From Ypsolopha sequella (lineage: Eukaryota; Arthropoda; Insecta; Lepidoptera; Ypsolophidae), in the NCBI GenBank assembly GCA_934047225.1, contig OW203984.1, positions 5,279,201-5,343,200 on the forward strand: DNA of 64,000 nt, given 5' to 3'. A program made the position numbers and the translations under genes. The notes below the pieces were generated by a model that saw only the letters and a list, made by a program, of their open reading frames with translations, was not told where the DNA came from and searched no databases. The number at the start of each line of letters is the position of its first letter. Positions within the stretch are counted from its first letter, which is position 1. This document shows positions 34,728-44,700 of the stretch, piece after piece.

Positions 34728-35092
34728 GATGGTAGAGCTGATGTCGGGCTCGACTGTGGAGGTACCACCATCTTACTTGGAGACCCCCTCGAAGTAATTC
34801 GGGGGAGAGTAAGAGGACAGCTCACAGGCAAAAAACCAGGAGGCCCACCATGCCTGGGACCGATTGATGGCGGTATATCTATCCCTAATTGCCGGGCCTT
34901 ATATGGAACAGACTGGTGACGGGCAGCGGCGTCACTGATGCGAGGGTTCCGGCACCGCGCTCACCAACCCGCCTGCCCAGCGTGTGTGAGTATGGGCAAT
35001 TCTTCCAGGATGACCGCCGGGAGTGGCTAAGTCCTGGAAAGGCTTATGTCCAGCAGTGGACGAACTAGGCTGATGGATGGATGGATGGACAC
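34728..35092 (+). mobile_element. Retroposon with RTE-like 3' tail, copy 2
   Basis: Longer version of the unit at 29.10 kb, retaining AAACCAGGAGGCCCACCATG that copy 1 lacks. It ends CCAGCAGTGGACGAACTAGG and (GATG)n. Base composition is much higher in GC than the surroundings. Confidence 0.72.
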
Positions 35093-36244
35093 TCTCTATG
35101 TACATCTGAATGTAATCAGTTAGTATACCCTTCAAAATATTCCTCGAGTAATGAAGAGATAGGCGTTATTATTATTAGTTAAACAACGCAGAAATATCAG
35201 ATTCATTATACTTAATCAATTTTCCCTCAAAGTATCGGAGGCCTTAGATATTATTTTCTGGTAATTTCAGCTATTTAAGCGGGCTTGGTTGTTATTGTTT
35301 AAGAGTCCATGTAAATTAGCTGGAGGCGCACAGCGGCGCTTTGCAGCGGCGGATTGTGGAACACCTGCGTAGGCATTGCTTAGTATAAAGTAGGATTTGT
35401 CTATTCGAAAGTCTCATTATGTTTGGAAATGCTTCTGTGTCGTAAAAAATCTGGAAACACGTCGATGACCACATTTATCCGCTATGGGAGACTCATCTTA
35501 ACAGCCTCTTTGCAATGCGCGCGATATTCGTACCGCCATACATTGAACTGGTAATTTGGCGTTACTTAGCGCCTTAACATTAAAATTGGCGGTCATGGCC
35601 AAGCATAAGCTTGTTGTCCATTTAAAAAATGCCTTGAGTTGAATACGAGATTATGAAATGAGAAAATTGCACAAAAGAAAGTTATTTTCCACTAACAACA
35701 CCTAAAAGTAAAATTTTTGTCTTTGAAAACAAGATAGAATAATTTTATAAGTATGAATTAAAAGGTTATTGTATAATTAATAAACCTCAATAGTTTTATG
35801 TCTTGCCCTTAAGTATTGTTTCTAGCAACATTGTTTAAATATTTCTTTCATTTTTAAAATAAAAACTTGCTACCTCTAAAAATAATTTTTGTTAATAATT
35901 CTCGTTTTGAAAAGCGGCTTCATTCAAAGCACTTAGTAATACTAATTACAAAAGCTCCTGTGACTCAACGCTATACAAAGCCGAGTCCGCTGGCGTTTCT
36001 AAAGACGCGACCCCGGTTTTCGGAGGGAAATCCTATTAATTACGCTGGGAAGACCAGGGCGACCTTCCACGCCAACATTGAGATTCTGACAGCTTCAGAG
36101 AGCTTACTGCAAAGACTTTTAATTGCCAATTAGTGGGATACTTTGATTGGATATGAGTTCTGAAAAAACTTAGTTCGTCTATTCTTATCTATGAAAAATT
36201 TCTTACAATGTGATTGAATTTTAATAATTTTATAATTTAAGTGA
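35093..36244. other. Unannotated stretch with a GC-balanced island
   Basis: 35940-36132 is less AT-rich than its surroundings and is open for 88 codons (35867-36133), but I recognise no domain. A retroelement fragment or a conserved element is possible. The rest shows nothing. Confidence 0.35.
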
Positions 36245-36565
36245 AATAATCTTTAAACTTTTTAATTTTCGAATTTTAATGTATATTGTGGTAGTAATGC
36301 AATTTTTATTTTTATTTTGTATATTTTTTTATTTTTATTTCTGATTTAATTTTGATTTAAGTAAGTGTATATGTCGTCGGCATAAAGTGAAAAAATCTTT
36401 TAACTTTTAAATTTTTGAATTTTAATGTATATTGTGATAGTAATGCAATTTTTATTTATATTTTGTGTATTTATTTATTTTTATTTCTGATTTAATTTTA
36501 TTTTGGTATTCTTATAATTTTACATGGACTAATATTGTAAATATTTTAGTCTGAAATAAATGATT
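36245..36565 (+). repeat. LINE-like 3' end with an internal 146-bp duplication
   Basis: GAATTTTAATGTATATTGTG occurs at 36271 and 36417, each followed by AGTAATGCAATTTTTATTT. The block ends TTTTACATGGACTAATATTG, then GTCTGAAATAAATGATTTC, a retroelement-like polyadenylation region. No coding part was seen. Confidence 0.5.
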
Positions 36566-36612
36566 TCATTTGGTATCGTCGATTTGGGCATATCATATCA
36601 TATTTATGTTAA

Positions 36613-36790
36613 AACTAGGAGGGTTGCCTCGCTCCGCTCCACTTCGCTCGGCTTCCCATATTTATTTACATGAAAACCTAACACGCTCGCGCTCCTTCTA
36701 ACCCCGCTTCACTCCGCTCGTTGTTGCACCTATTTTTGAGCTTTGGTGAACGATTTTCTATTTCATACTTTACGATCTGCCCACCACATA
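36613..36790. repeat. Interspersed repeat R, copy 1
   Basis: GCCTCGCTCCGCTCCACTTC, then ACATGAAAACCTAACACGCT and TTGCACCTATTTTTGA. A similar order is found at 58.62-58.79 kb. Class unknown. Confidence 0.6.
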
Positions 36791-37166
36791 TACCTACGCT
36801 AGAAATTCTTGTTATTTTTATTATATTAATATTTTAAAAATGTTATTATTATAAGTTATAAGTGTTAGTTTTACTCTTTTTACATAACCCAAACCAACCC
36901 AACCAGTTTTGCGTTTTTGTAGATATTAATTCAATACAATAACATAAATTTGTTATCGTTAAACTAGTACAAGTGCTTGTTTTTGCATGATGCTATTGAA
37001 GTATGTACAGTACTCCCAAGGTAATAATGCGCATACAAACATTCGCCACTGTTCGGTAAAGTTCGTGTTTCCTTACACTTTCTATACAATCAATACGGTC
37101 ACGTGGTACGTCCGGTCGCTCGGCTAAAGACTTCAATGCGCATATTATATCTTTGGGAGTACTAGT

Positions 37167-38315
37167 CCTCTAAAAAGGCAATTTTGCATGAATCACATTA
37201 TGATTCAGTTCTAATGCTGTCTCTTTTGCACGCGTGAAAAAACTCTGACTCTATCCTACTTTCAAATCATTTTATGATTCACCCAAGTCGGCCTTTTTAG
37301 AACCCCAGGTCCTCTAAAAAGGCAATTTTGCATGAATCACATTATGATTCTGTTCTAATGCTGTCTCTTTTGCACGCGTGAAAAAACTCTGACTCTATCC
37401 TACTTTCAAATCATTTTATGATTCACCCAAGTCGGCCTTTTTAGAACCCCAGGTCCTCTAAAAAGGCAATTTTGCATGAATCACATTATGATTCTGTTCT
37501 AATGCTGTCTCTTTTGCACGCGTGAAAAAACTCTGACTCTATCCTACTTTCAAATCATTTTATGATTCACCCGAGTCGGCCTTTTTAGAACCCCAGGTCC
37601 TCTAAAAAGGCAATTTTGCATGAATCACATTATGATTCTGTTCTAATGCTGTCTCTTTTGCACGCGTGAAAAAACTCTGACTCTATCCTACTTTCAAATC
37701 ATTTTATGATTCACCCAAGTCGGCCTTTTTAGAACCCCAGGTCCTCTAAAAAGGCAATTTTGCATGAATCACATTATGATTCTGTTCTAATGCTGTCTCT
37801 TTTGCACGCGTGAAAAAACTCTGACTCTATCCTACTTTCAAATCATTTTATGATTCACCCAAGTCGGCCTTTTTAGAACCCCAGGTCCTCTAAAAAGGCA
37901 ATTTTGCATGAATCACATTATGATTCTGTTCTAATGCTGTCTCTTTTGCACGCGTGAAAAAACTCTGACTCTATCCTACTTTCAAATCATTTTATGATTC
38001 ACCCAAGTCGGCCTTTTTAGAACCCCAGGTCCTCTAAAAAGGCAATTTTGCATGAATCACATTATGATTCTGTTCTAATGCTGTCTCTTTTACACGCGTG
38101 AAAAAACTCTGACTCTATCCTACTTTCAAATCATTTTATGATTCACCCAAGTCGGCCTTTTTAGAACCCCAGGTCCTCTAAAAAGGCCGCTTTGGATGAA
38201 TCATATTATGATTCCGTTCTAATGCCGTATCTTTTGCACGCGTGAAAAAACTCTGTCTCCATCCTACTTTCAAATCATTTCATGAGTCACCCAAGTTGGC
38301 CATTTTAGATCCCCT
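37167..38315. repeat. 144-bp satellite array, eight units
   Basis: Unit starts (CCTCTAAAAAGG) fall at 37167, 37311, 37455, 37599, 37743, 37887, 38031 and 38175, an exact 144-bp period. Units 2-7 differ at only a few bases; the last is clearly diverged. Every unit is itself bounded by inverted ends (TCTAAAAAGGC / GCCTTTTTAGA) and contains a GAATCACATTATGATTC palindrome and ATCATTTTATGATTCAC. There are no unique spacers and no conserved reading frame. Confidence 0.95.
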
Positions 38316-38369
38316 GTACTGCTGCTGCTGTACGGATGCTGATTCATGTATTGGCTTTACTCTTCTGTC

Positions 38370-38713
38370 ATGAATAGTAACTTTACAAACTTGACTACAT
38401 AGTGGGATCTGAACTTTATGAACTTGGCTACATAGTGGGATCCAGGCTTCACAAACTTAGCTATATAGTGGGATCCGAACCTTACAAACTTGGCTAAATA
38501 GTGGGATCCGAACTTTACAAACTTGGCTACATCGTGGGATCCGAACTTTACAAACTTGGCTACATAGTGGGATCCGAACTTTACAAACTTGGCTACATCG
38601 TGGAATCCGAACTTTACAAATTTGGCTACATAGTAGGATCCGAACTTCACATACTTGGCTACACAGTGGGATCCAAACTTTACAAACGTGGCTACATAGT
38701 GGAATCCGAACTA
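38370..38713. repeat. 33-bp minisatellite, about 10 units
   Basis: The unit TGGCTACATAGTGGGATCCG + AACTTTACAAACT repeats with point changes. Because 33 is divisible by three, both strands are open and encode 11-residue repeats (minus: KFVKFGSHYVA; plus: GSELYKLGYIV). The open frames follow from the period and are not evidence for a gene. Confidence 0.92.
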
Positions 38714-39338
38714 AATTGCTGAATGGTAAATTATGTCAGAATTACGTGTATTTCCCTTATATCGCATGTTTTTTGCATATCCCATTATTTTTATTGCCTA
38801 ACTTAAAGGGATAAGCTCAATACTTGTTTGCAATTTGGATAATTATACTGATTGCGCGATTTGTTAATTCTACTTCAAATTTTCTACCAAAAATATTTTG
38901 AAAATTCATTGATGTTGTCAAATTAAGTGTTTTTCTTGGGTTCCGTACTTGAAGCGTGCCAAACAGCACCCTATACTACTAAACCTTCGCTGTCCGTCTG
39001 TCACAGGCGTCTACAGCTTCAGTTGTTATAGGTAGCCAGTTATTTATTTACAAAATACTTGTTACTATGACCTCTATCAGTACAATTAATAAACAATTAT
39101 AATTATAAATACAATTATAAATATCTAAAATCCAAGGAGGCCACGATAATTTTTTTTTAATTTCTTGTTTTAGCTCTTTCTTAAATACATTAATACAGAC
39201 AAATTTCAAATTTGGTCACATTGTTATATAAACTCTTAAATAAATCAACAAATAACGAATATTAGGGTTCCGTATTCAGAGTATGTTTGTCAGGCGCCAC
39301 CATTTAAACGCCTTGTTTTTTTGTCGCCTTCGAATTGC
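38714..39338. other. Unannotated stretch with partial repeat G
   Basis: 38936-39060 (GGGTTCCGTACTTGAAG... CTTCGCTGTCCGTCTGTCAC) and 39262-39290 are remnants of repeat G. No gene. Confidence 0.5.
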
Positions 39339-40126
39339 CACAAAATAAACACTAACAGAAGGTTCACACCATTTAACTAGCAAAAACAGGCGCACGCACA
39401 CATAGACACGTACTTATGACGATCTCGGACATGGCCGAATTCCAGTCACGAGTGCACGCGCTTTGGCGATACCTGTGATTATTGTTTGGAGTGACGTATT
39501 TTATGGTATAAAATATGAGTAAAGCCTCTCGAAATTGTTGCGTATATGGTTGTTTGAATACAAAATTAAACCGAAGGGAATTGACTTTTTTTTAAATTAC
39601 CTATCATTGCAGAAAGGTTAACAAATTTTTAGACTTAGTAATTAATAATAATAAACAAATACGTTTAAATAATAGGTATGTATACTTTTTGATTTAAATT
39701 ACTCTCAACTCAAAGTTATCGCACATTTAACGTAAGCTAGCCTTACGCCCGCGGCTCCGCCCTCGTTCATTAAATCTCTGCATTTTATTAACAAATTAGC
39801 AAATTATTAACAACAGTTATGACTTATATGTTGACCAGGATCTCAACAATGATAATATAAAAAAATGGGTCGTGTGGTTCTCAAGTTAAAACGGAACATA
39901 TATACAGACAGACAAATATTCTAGAAATGGTAGTTTTGGCTTCAGCAAAATACTAGAAATCCAATTCAGGTTTTTTTTTTTTAATATTTGTGCACAGAGC
40001 ATGAAATTTTTATAACTTTATTATTAGTACATAGATGACAGCCCTAGCGTTACGGTCAAGCGTAGGTAATTAAAATCAAGGTCACCCGGAGTAGGCCTTC
40101 TGGCCTTCTGGTATGGCTATTTTGTG
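39339..40126. mobile_element. Long member of family X with a THAP-like start
   Basis: The left end CACAAAATAAACACTAACAG... (39339) and the right end ...TCTGGTATGGCTATTTTGTG (40126) are the family X termini, about 790 bp apart instead of 190-210. The flanks are CGAATTGC and GGTATTGC, a partial match. Inside, 39515-39592 encodes MSKASRNCCVYGCLNTKLNR and RELTFF, which resembles the first cysteines of a THAP zinc finger, as in P-element-type transposases. The rest of the interior is AT-rich and decayed. It could be a remnant of the element that supplies family X. Confidence 0.45.
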
Positions 40127-40133
40127 GTATTGC

Positions 40134-40345
40134 CACAAAATAGATACTACCAGAAGGCTGACTCGACGACGGAGCGAAAACAGACGCACACATGCATAGA
40201 CGCGTACGTATGATGATCTCGGCAGAATTTCGTATTGGCATTCGACCGACTTCATCCGAGATCGTTGTAAGTACGCGTCTATGTGTGCGTGCGCCTATTT
40301 TCGCTAGTTATGCGGAGTAAACCTTCTGTAAGTGGTTATTTTGTG
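40134..40345. mobile_element. MITE family X, copy 3 (212 bp, intact)
   Basis: Left arm CACAAAATAGATACTACCAG...; right arm ...CTGTAAGTGGTTATTTTGTG. The arms pair over most of their length (GCGCACACATGCATAGACGC-type blocks). The left flank is GGTATTGC (40126-40133). The right 8-mer GGTATGGC is split by the outer BEL/Pao insertion: GG at 40345-40346 and TATGGC at 50687-50692. This shows the MITE was present first. Confidence 0.85.
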
Positions 40346-40346
40346 G

Positions 40347-40845
40347 TGTTCACGCTACAGCGTGACGAATCCGCGCGCATGCGCCGGATGACTAGTCTCG
40401 CACCGCGCGCCGGCTCAAGGCGCGCGCGGGCGCTGATTCACTCAGTCTGTTCGGCTCGACAAGCCTCCCGAGGCGCACGTCTGCGCACCCGCGCGCTGGC
40501 GCCAACCCGCGCGTTGGCTCACTCTCTGTTTCGCCGCAACCGTCGACCTAACGATACGTATGTGCATACATTCGCGCCGCCAGCACAAATAATATCGCGT
40601 ACCTACCATTTAGGTTGTGACAGTGTAGTGTTCACCAGTGTAGTGTTCACGTTACACCAAGACATTCTGCACATTCCTGACCAAAACGCCAGCTTCATCA
40701 GCCCAACAAGAAGGCTCAGCCCGTCAGCGCATTCGTCGGCTCGCCCACAACATTCAGATCAAAGGTCAGTCAGTTTACCCACAAATTTCCAATCAATACC
40801 TACTCAAATCCCATCAGCCCTGCATTCCTGTAGCCAGCGGTTACA
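40347..40845 (+). repeat. 5' LTR of outer BEL/Pao element
   Basis: 499 bp, TGTTCACGCTACAGCG... to ...TGTAGCCAGCGGTTACA. The first ~250 bp are very GC- and CpG-rich compared with the genome. Differences from the 3' LTR: CTCAAGG versus CTCGAGG, GTTGGCTC versus GTTGTCTC, AAAGGTC versus AAAAGTC. The LTR is open in one frame, but that is a composition effect. Confidence 0.93.
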
Positions 40846-41033
40846 TTTTTGGACCTTCGAGCCGGTAGTGACCAAATTTTTGGTCACTTCGAGCCGTGAA
40901 ACCCCGGCCCCCCCAGCCCCTCGATTTACTACAGTCCATTTTCACATTTTGATAAAACATATTACGAACCGTTAGAACCAGCCCCCCTCTATTTACTACA
41001 GTCCATTTTCAATCCAAGAAAAATTTTGGTCCG
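40846..41033 (+). other. Outer element leader, left part
   Basis: Non-coding leader with two copies of a TTTACTACAGTCCATTTTC motif (40921-40945, 40988-41011) in C-rich context. A third is at 47957-47982 and a decayed fourth near 48290-48315, beyond the inner insertion. It may be a tandem leader or packaging region. Confidence 0.6.
40850..40867 (+). other. Primer-binding site of outer element
   Basis: TGGACCTTCGAGCCGG starts four bases after the 5' LTR, begins with the TGG expected for pairing to a tRNA CCA end, and resembles the inner element's site (TGGTCCTTCGAACG). The tRNA is not identified here. Confidence 0.6.
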
Positions 41034-41239
41034 TGTGCGGGAGCTTAGCTGATGGTTTTGCTCGTATAGGGGCTGGGACCGCCGATGCCAAATGAAAGTC
41101 GGGATAACACGTTGCAGGCAGGTTTATTGTACACCATTCGATCAAGGAAGGAAGTAAGAAGCGACAGTTCACCGGAAGTTATACAAAAACATTGCTATAC
41201 ATAAAAATTACCATTTCGGTGTTGCTATAATATGCAACA
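41034..41239 (-). repeat. 3' LTR of inner element
   Basis: 206 bp. It is the 3' LTR because coding runs leftward. On the coding strand it includes GTACAATAAACC, a possible polyadenylation signal. No difference from the other LTR was seen by eye. Confidence 0.94.
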
Positions 41240-41767
41240 TGCTGCCGCCTTACAAGAACTTGTAATTCAAAATTAAACTTTTATACAATGAAATTACAAC
41301 AAAAAAATTATTAACAAGAAACTTGAACTTGACCTTCGCCATTATTTAAATTCCCTGTTAGATGAACGGTTACTTATACAAAAATAAAACATTTACTTAA
41401 TATTACTGTTACATTGTAGAAAGGTATATACAGAATCTACACTTTATTTTCGTACAATTAAATTGGTGCAATTTTATGCAAGTAATATGAAAACCTTACG
41501 TTCTTGAACTTGTTAGTTCCAGAATTCTTAGCCCTACGAAAAAGATAAATTTTTCTTAGGATAGTACAGTTGGCTCTAAGAATCTGTTACATAATAAAAA
41601 GTAGTTATTATGAAATCCTAACACTAAATGTGATGAGTTTGCGACACTCAGCAAACGAAAATGAATACTATAATATGTGCTTTAAAATTACATACATTGT
41701 AGTTTAACTATAACACATGTCGTTGTGTTATGTAATGAAAATACAAATAAAAAACTTAAATTGTCTA
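41240..41767 (-). other. Inner element 3' untranslated region
   Basis: AT-rich, non-coding. The last bases before the LTR on the coding strand read TAAGGCGGCAGCA, a short purine-rich stretch that could act as the polypurine tract, though it is interrupted by pyrimidines. Confidence 0.6.
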
Positions 41768-44700
41768 TCAATTATTGTCTATAGGTAATAAACAAATTTT
41801 ATGTATACCTCTGATATGAGATTTATTGTTAGGAGTCCTAACCTCGACTGCTCGAACTTTCCCATCATTACCAGGAAATATATTTATAATTCTCGCCATA
41901 GGCCATGACATAACAGGTAAATTATCCTCCTTAAGAATGACTAAACTATCTATTTTTACATTACATTTATCAGTCTGCCATTTAGGACGATTTTGTAATA
42001 CATTTAAGTAATATTTGTGCCACGTTTTCCAAAATTTTTGTTTCAGACTTGTACATAACTGCCAGAATTTGAGCCTATTCACCGAAATTTCACAAACATC
42101 TCTTTCTGGGTACATTGTAAGAGCAGTTCCTATAATAAAGTGACCCGGCGTTAAATAACAATAATCATTAGGGTCTGAGGATACAGGTAACAAAGGCCTA
42201 GAATTTAAGATACATTCTATTTCAGTGAGCAAGGTATTAAGCTGTTCATAGGTAAGTACATTTTTCTGTAAAATTCTCTTTAAATGGTGTTTAGTGCTCT
42301 TGACTGCTGATTCATGGAGTCCACCAAACGTAGGCGAGTAGGCCGGGAGAAAGTGGAATTCGATCCCTTTTTGGGAAGCAAAATTATGTACTTTCGCTTG
42401 GTGACTCCGTGAAGACATCAGTGTGTAAAGTTCAACTAATTGGCTCCTTGCGCATTTAAATGTACTCGCGTTATCGCAATGAATTTCTGTGGGCAGCCCT
42501 CGTCTCGAAATAAATCGCCTGAAGCACGCTAGGAAGGTTTCTGTGGTTAAATCTGAAGCTAGTTCCAGATGAACTGCTTTTGTAGAAAAGCATACAAATA
42601 CGCAGATATACCCTTTACCTATTACAGATCGCCTAACACGCGAGAGCTTCACATCGATAGGCCCACAAAAATCCATACCGATTTTCTGAAACGGCCGACT
42701 AGCCGTAACCCGGCTTGCTGGCAAGGAACCCATTAGCTGTTTAGCTACGCTGGCTTTTTGTCTGAAACAAATTATACATTTATGAGTGACTTTCTTAACC
42801 TCATTTATACCATTTACCAACCAAAACTTCTGATTCAGATTCGCTAGTAAAAGCTTAGGCCCTGCGTGCAGTAATTTTTCGTGCTCGCTTCTGATAAGCA
42901 AAGTGGTGATAAGAGAGCCCTTAGGTAGTATGATAGGATGTTTTTGATCGTAAGCGATATCTGCATTATGTAATCTACCACCAACGCGTAGTAGACCTAA
43001 ATCGTCGAGAAAAGGATGTAAATTTAGTAAGTTACCCTTTACATTATCGCCCTGTCTCAAAGCTTTAACTTCTGTATGAAAATATTTGCTTTGCTCATGT
43101 TTAACAATAAGCATTAGTGAACGGTTTAATTCTGCGCTCTGTAAGTAGCTTGTAGTAATTTTAGTATTATTTTTAATTATGTTATTTAAATACCTAAGTA
43201 TATATGCGAAAAGCCTAACCATTTTGTTGATATCTGAGTAGCTGTATAAGCGTTCGATAACATACTCGAGAGGAACCAAGCTGCAGCACACCACGTTACC
43301 GGAAAATGTCAAGCGGGTCTTCACTTCTGGTAAGTCGTGCTCGTGAGGCAAGGAAGTATTGCGAGAAGCAAATCCGTACTCACCGTTTCGCAGAAACAGA
43401 GGACCTCGCCACCACAGCTCACACTCACTAAGCTCGCTCGGGTTTACGCCTCTGCTTATAAGGTCTGCAGGGTTCTCGCTTGTCTTTACGTACAGCCAAC
43501 GCCATCTATTGGTGTTTTGGCGAACGACATTTACTCTGTTCGCTACGTACGCTTGTAATTTCGTAATTTCTGTACTAAGCCATGCAAGAACAATCTGTGA
43601 GTCGCTGAATAAATATACATCTTTAATATTACATTTTATCTTTAGCGTATCATAAGTTTTTATCATTAACTTTGACAGTAAAAGTGCAGCGTTTAGCTCA
43701 AGCCTTGGAGTGGTAATACCTTTCTTATTTACAGGATTTATTCTTGATTTCGAACAGAGTAGATGTGTTCGTATAGTACCTGAATTATCGGAGAGTCGCA
43801 GGTACACACAACAACCGTAGGCCGTTGTACTTGAAGCATCCGCGAAGCCAACGAGTTCAGCTGTGTGGCAATCTAAAACACTTACATCCCTTTTTATGAA
43901 CATAGGTTTCATTTTTGCTAAGTCGGATGTGAATTCGAGCCACTCTCTTTGAACCTCAGGAGAGGGGATTTCATTCCAATCTGTGTTAGAAATCCACAGT
44001 TTTTGCATAATGGCCTTCGCGGTGACCACAATAGGGCTCACAAAACCCATAGGGTCATAGAATCTACCTATGTAACTAAGTATACATCGCTTAGTTATTT
44101 TTTCTGCATTAAATGGTTCTGGAGATGAAATTATAAACTGATCTTTCTTTACATTAATCTGTAACCCTAAGGCCTTCATGTTGAAGTTATCTTTTTGTAA
44201 ATCGAGACTGTCAAAATGCTGCTCACAGGTGGGAATGTCTGACAAAATTCTGTGGTCATTTGAAGCCCATTTGTGCGTGTGAAAACTACCTAATTTGAGT
44301 AGGTCACGCAGTTGGTCTTTTGCATTGAGAACTGTCTGCAAATCATCGTGAGAGTAAATAACATCATCGACATAGATATTATTTTTGACAACGGATGTGG
44401 CTAGAGGATACGTTTGTTTGTACCTATTTGCTAACTCATCTAAACAACGCGTTGCCAGAAAACTTGAGCTTTTTAGCCCATATGTAATGGTATCTAGCCT
44501 AATACACTTGATTGGCTCTTTCTTGTCGTCTCTCCAGAGAATATTTTGAAGAGTTGTGTATTCTGGATTGATTCTAATGTTGCGAAACATGCGCCTAATA
44601 TCTGCGGTAAATGTGTACTTGCCTAAACGAAATAGCAAAATGATATCAAATAAGTCTCTTTGGATCACTGGGCCATTCAACTGTAATGAATTTAAAGAGA

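Noticed and set aside
37167..38315. Possible CRISPR-like or gene-encoded repeat array
   Set aside because: Exact 144-bp head-to-tail units, no variable spacers and no conserved frame.
38357..38722. 97- and 73-codon repeat proteins on both strands
   Set aside because: Consequence of a 33-bp tandem repeat divisible by three; open on both strands, no start context, no domain.
40283..40975. 230-codon open frame overlapping the 5' LTR
   Set aside because: It is open because the LTR is GC-rich with few stop codons. It starts in the MITE and runs through LTR and leader without any domain. The 3' LTR shows the same frame (50182-50721) with no conservation bias.
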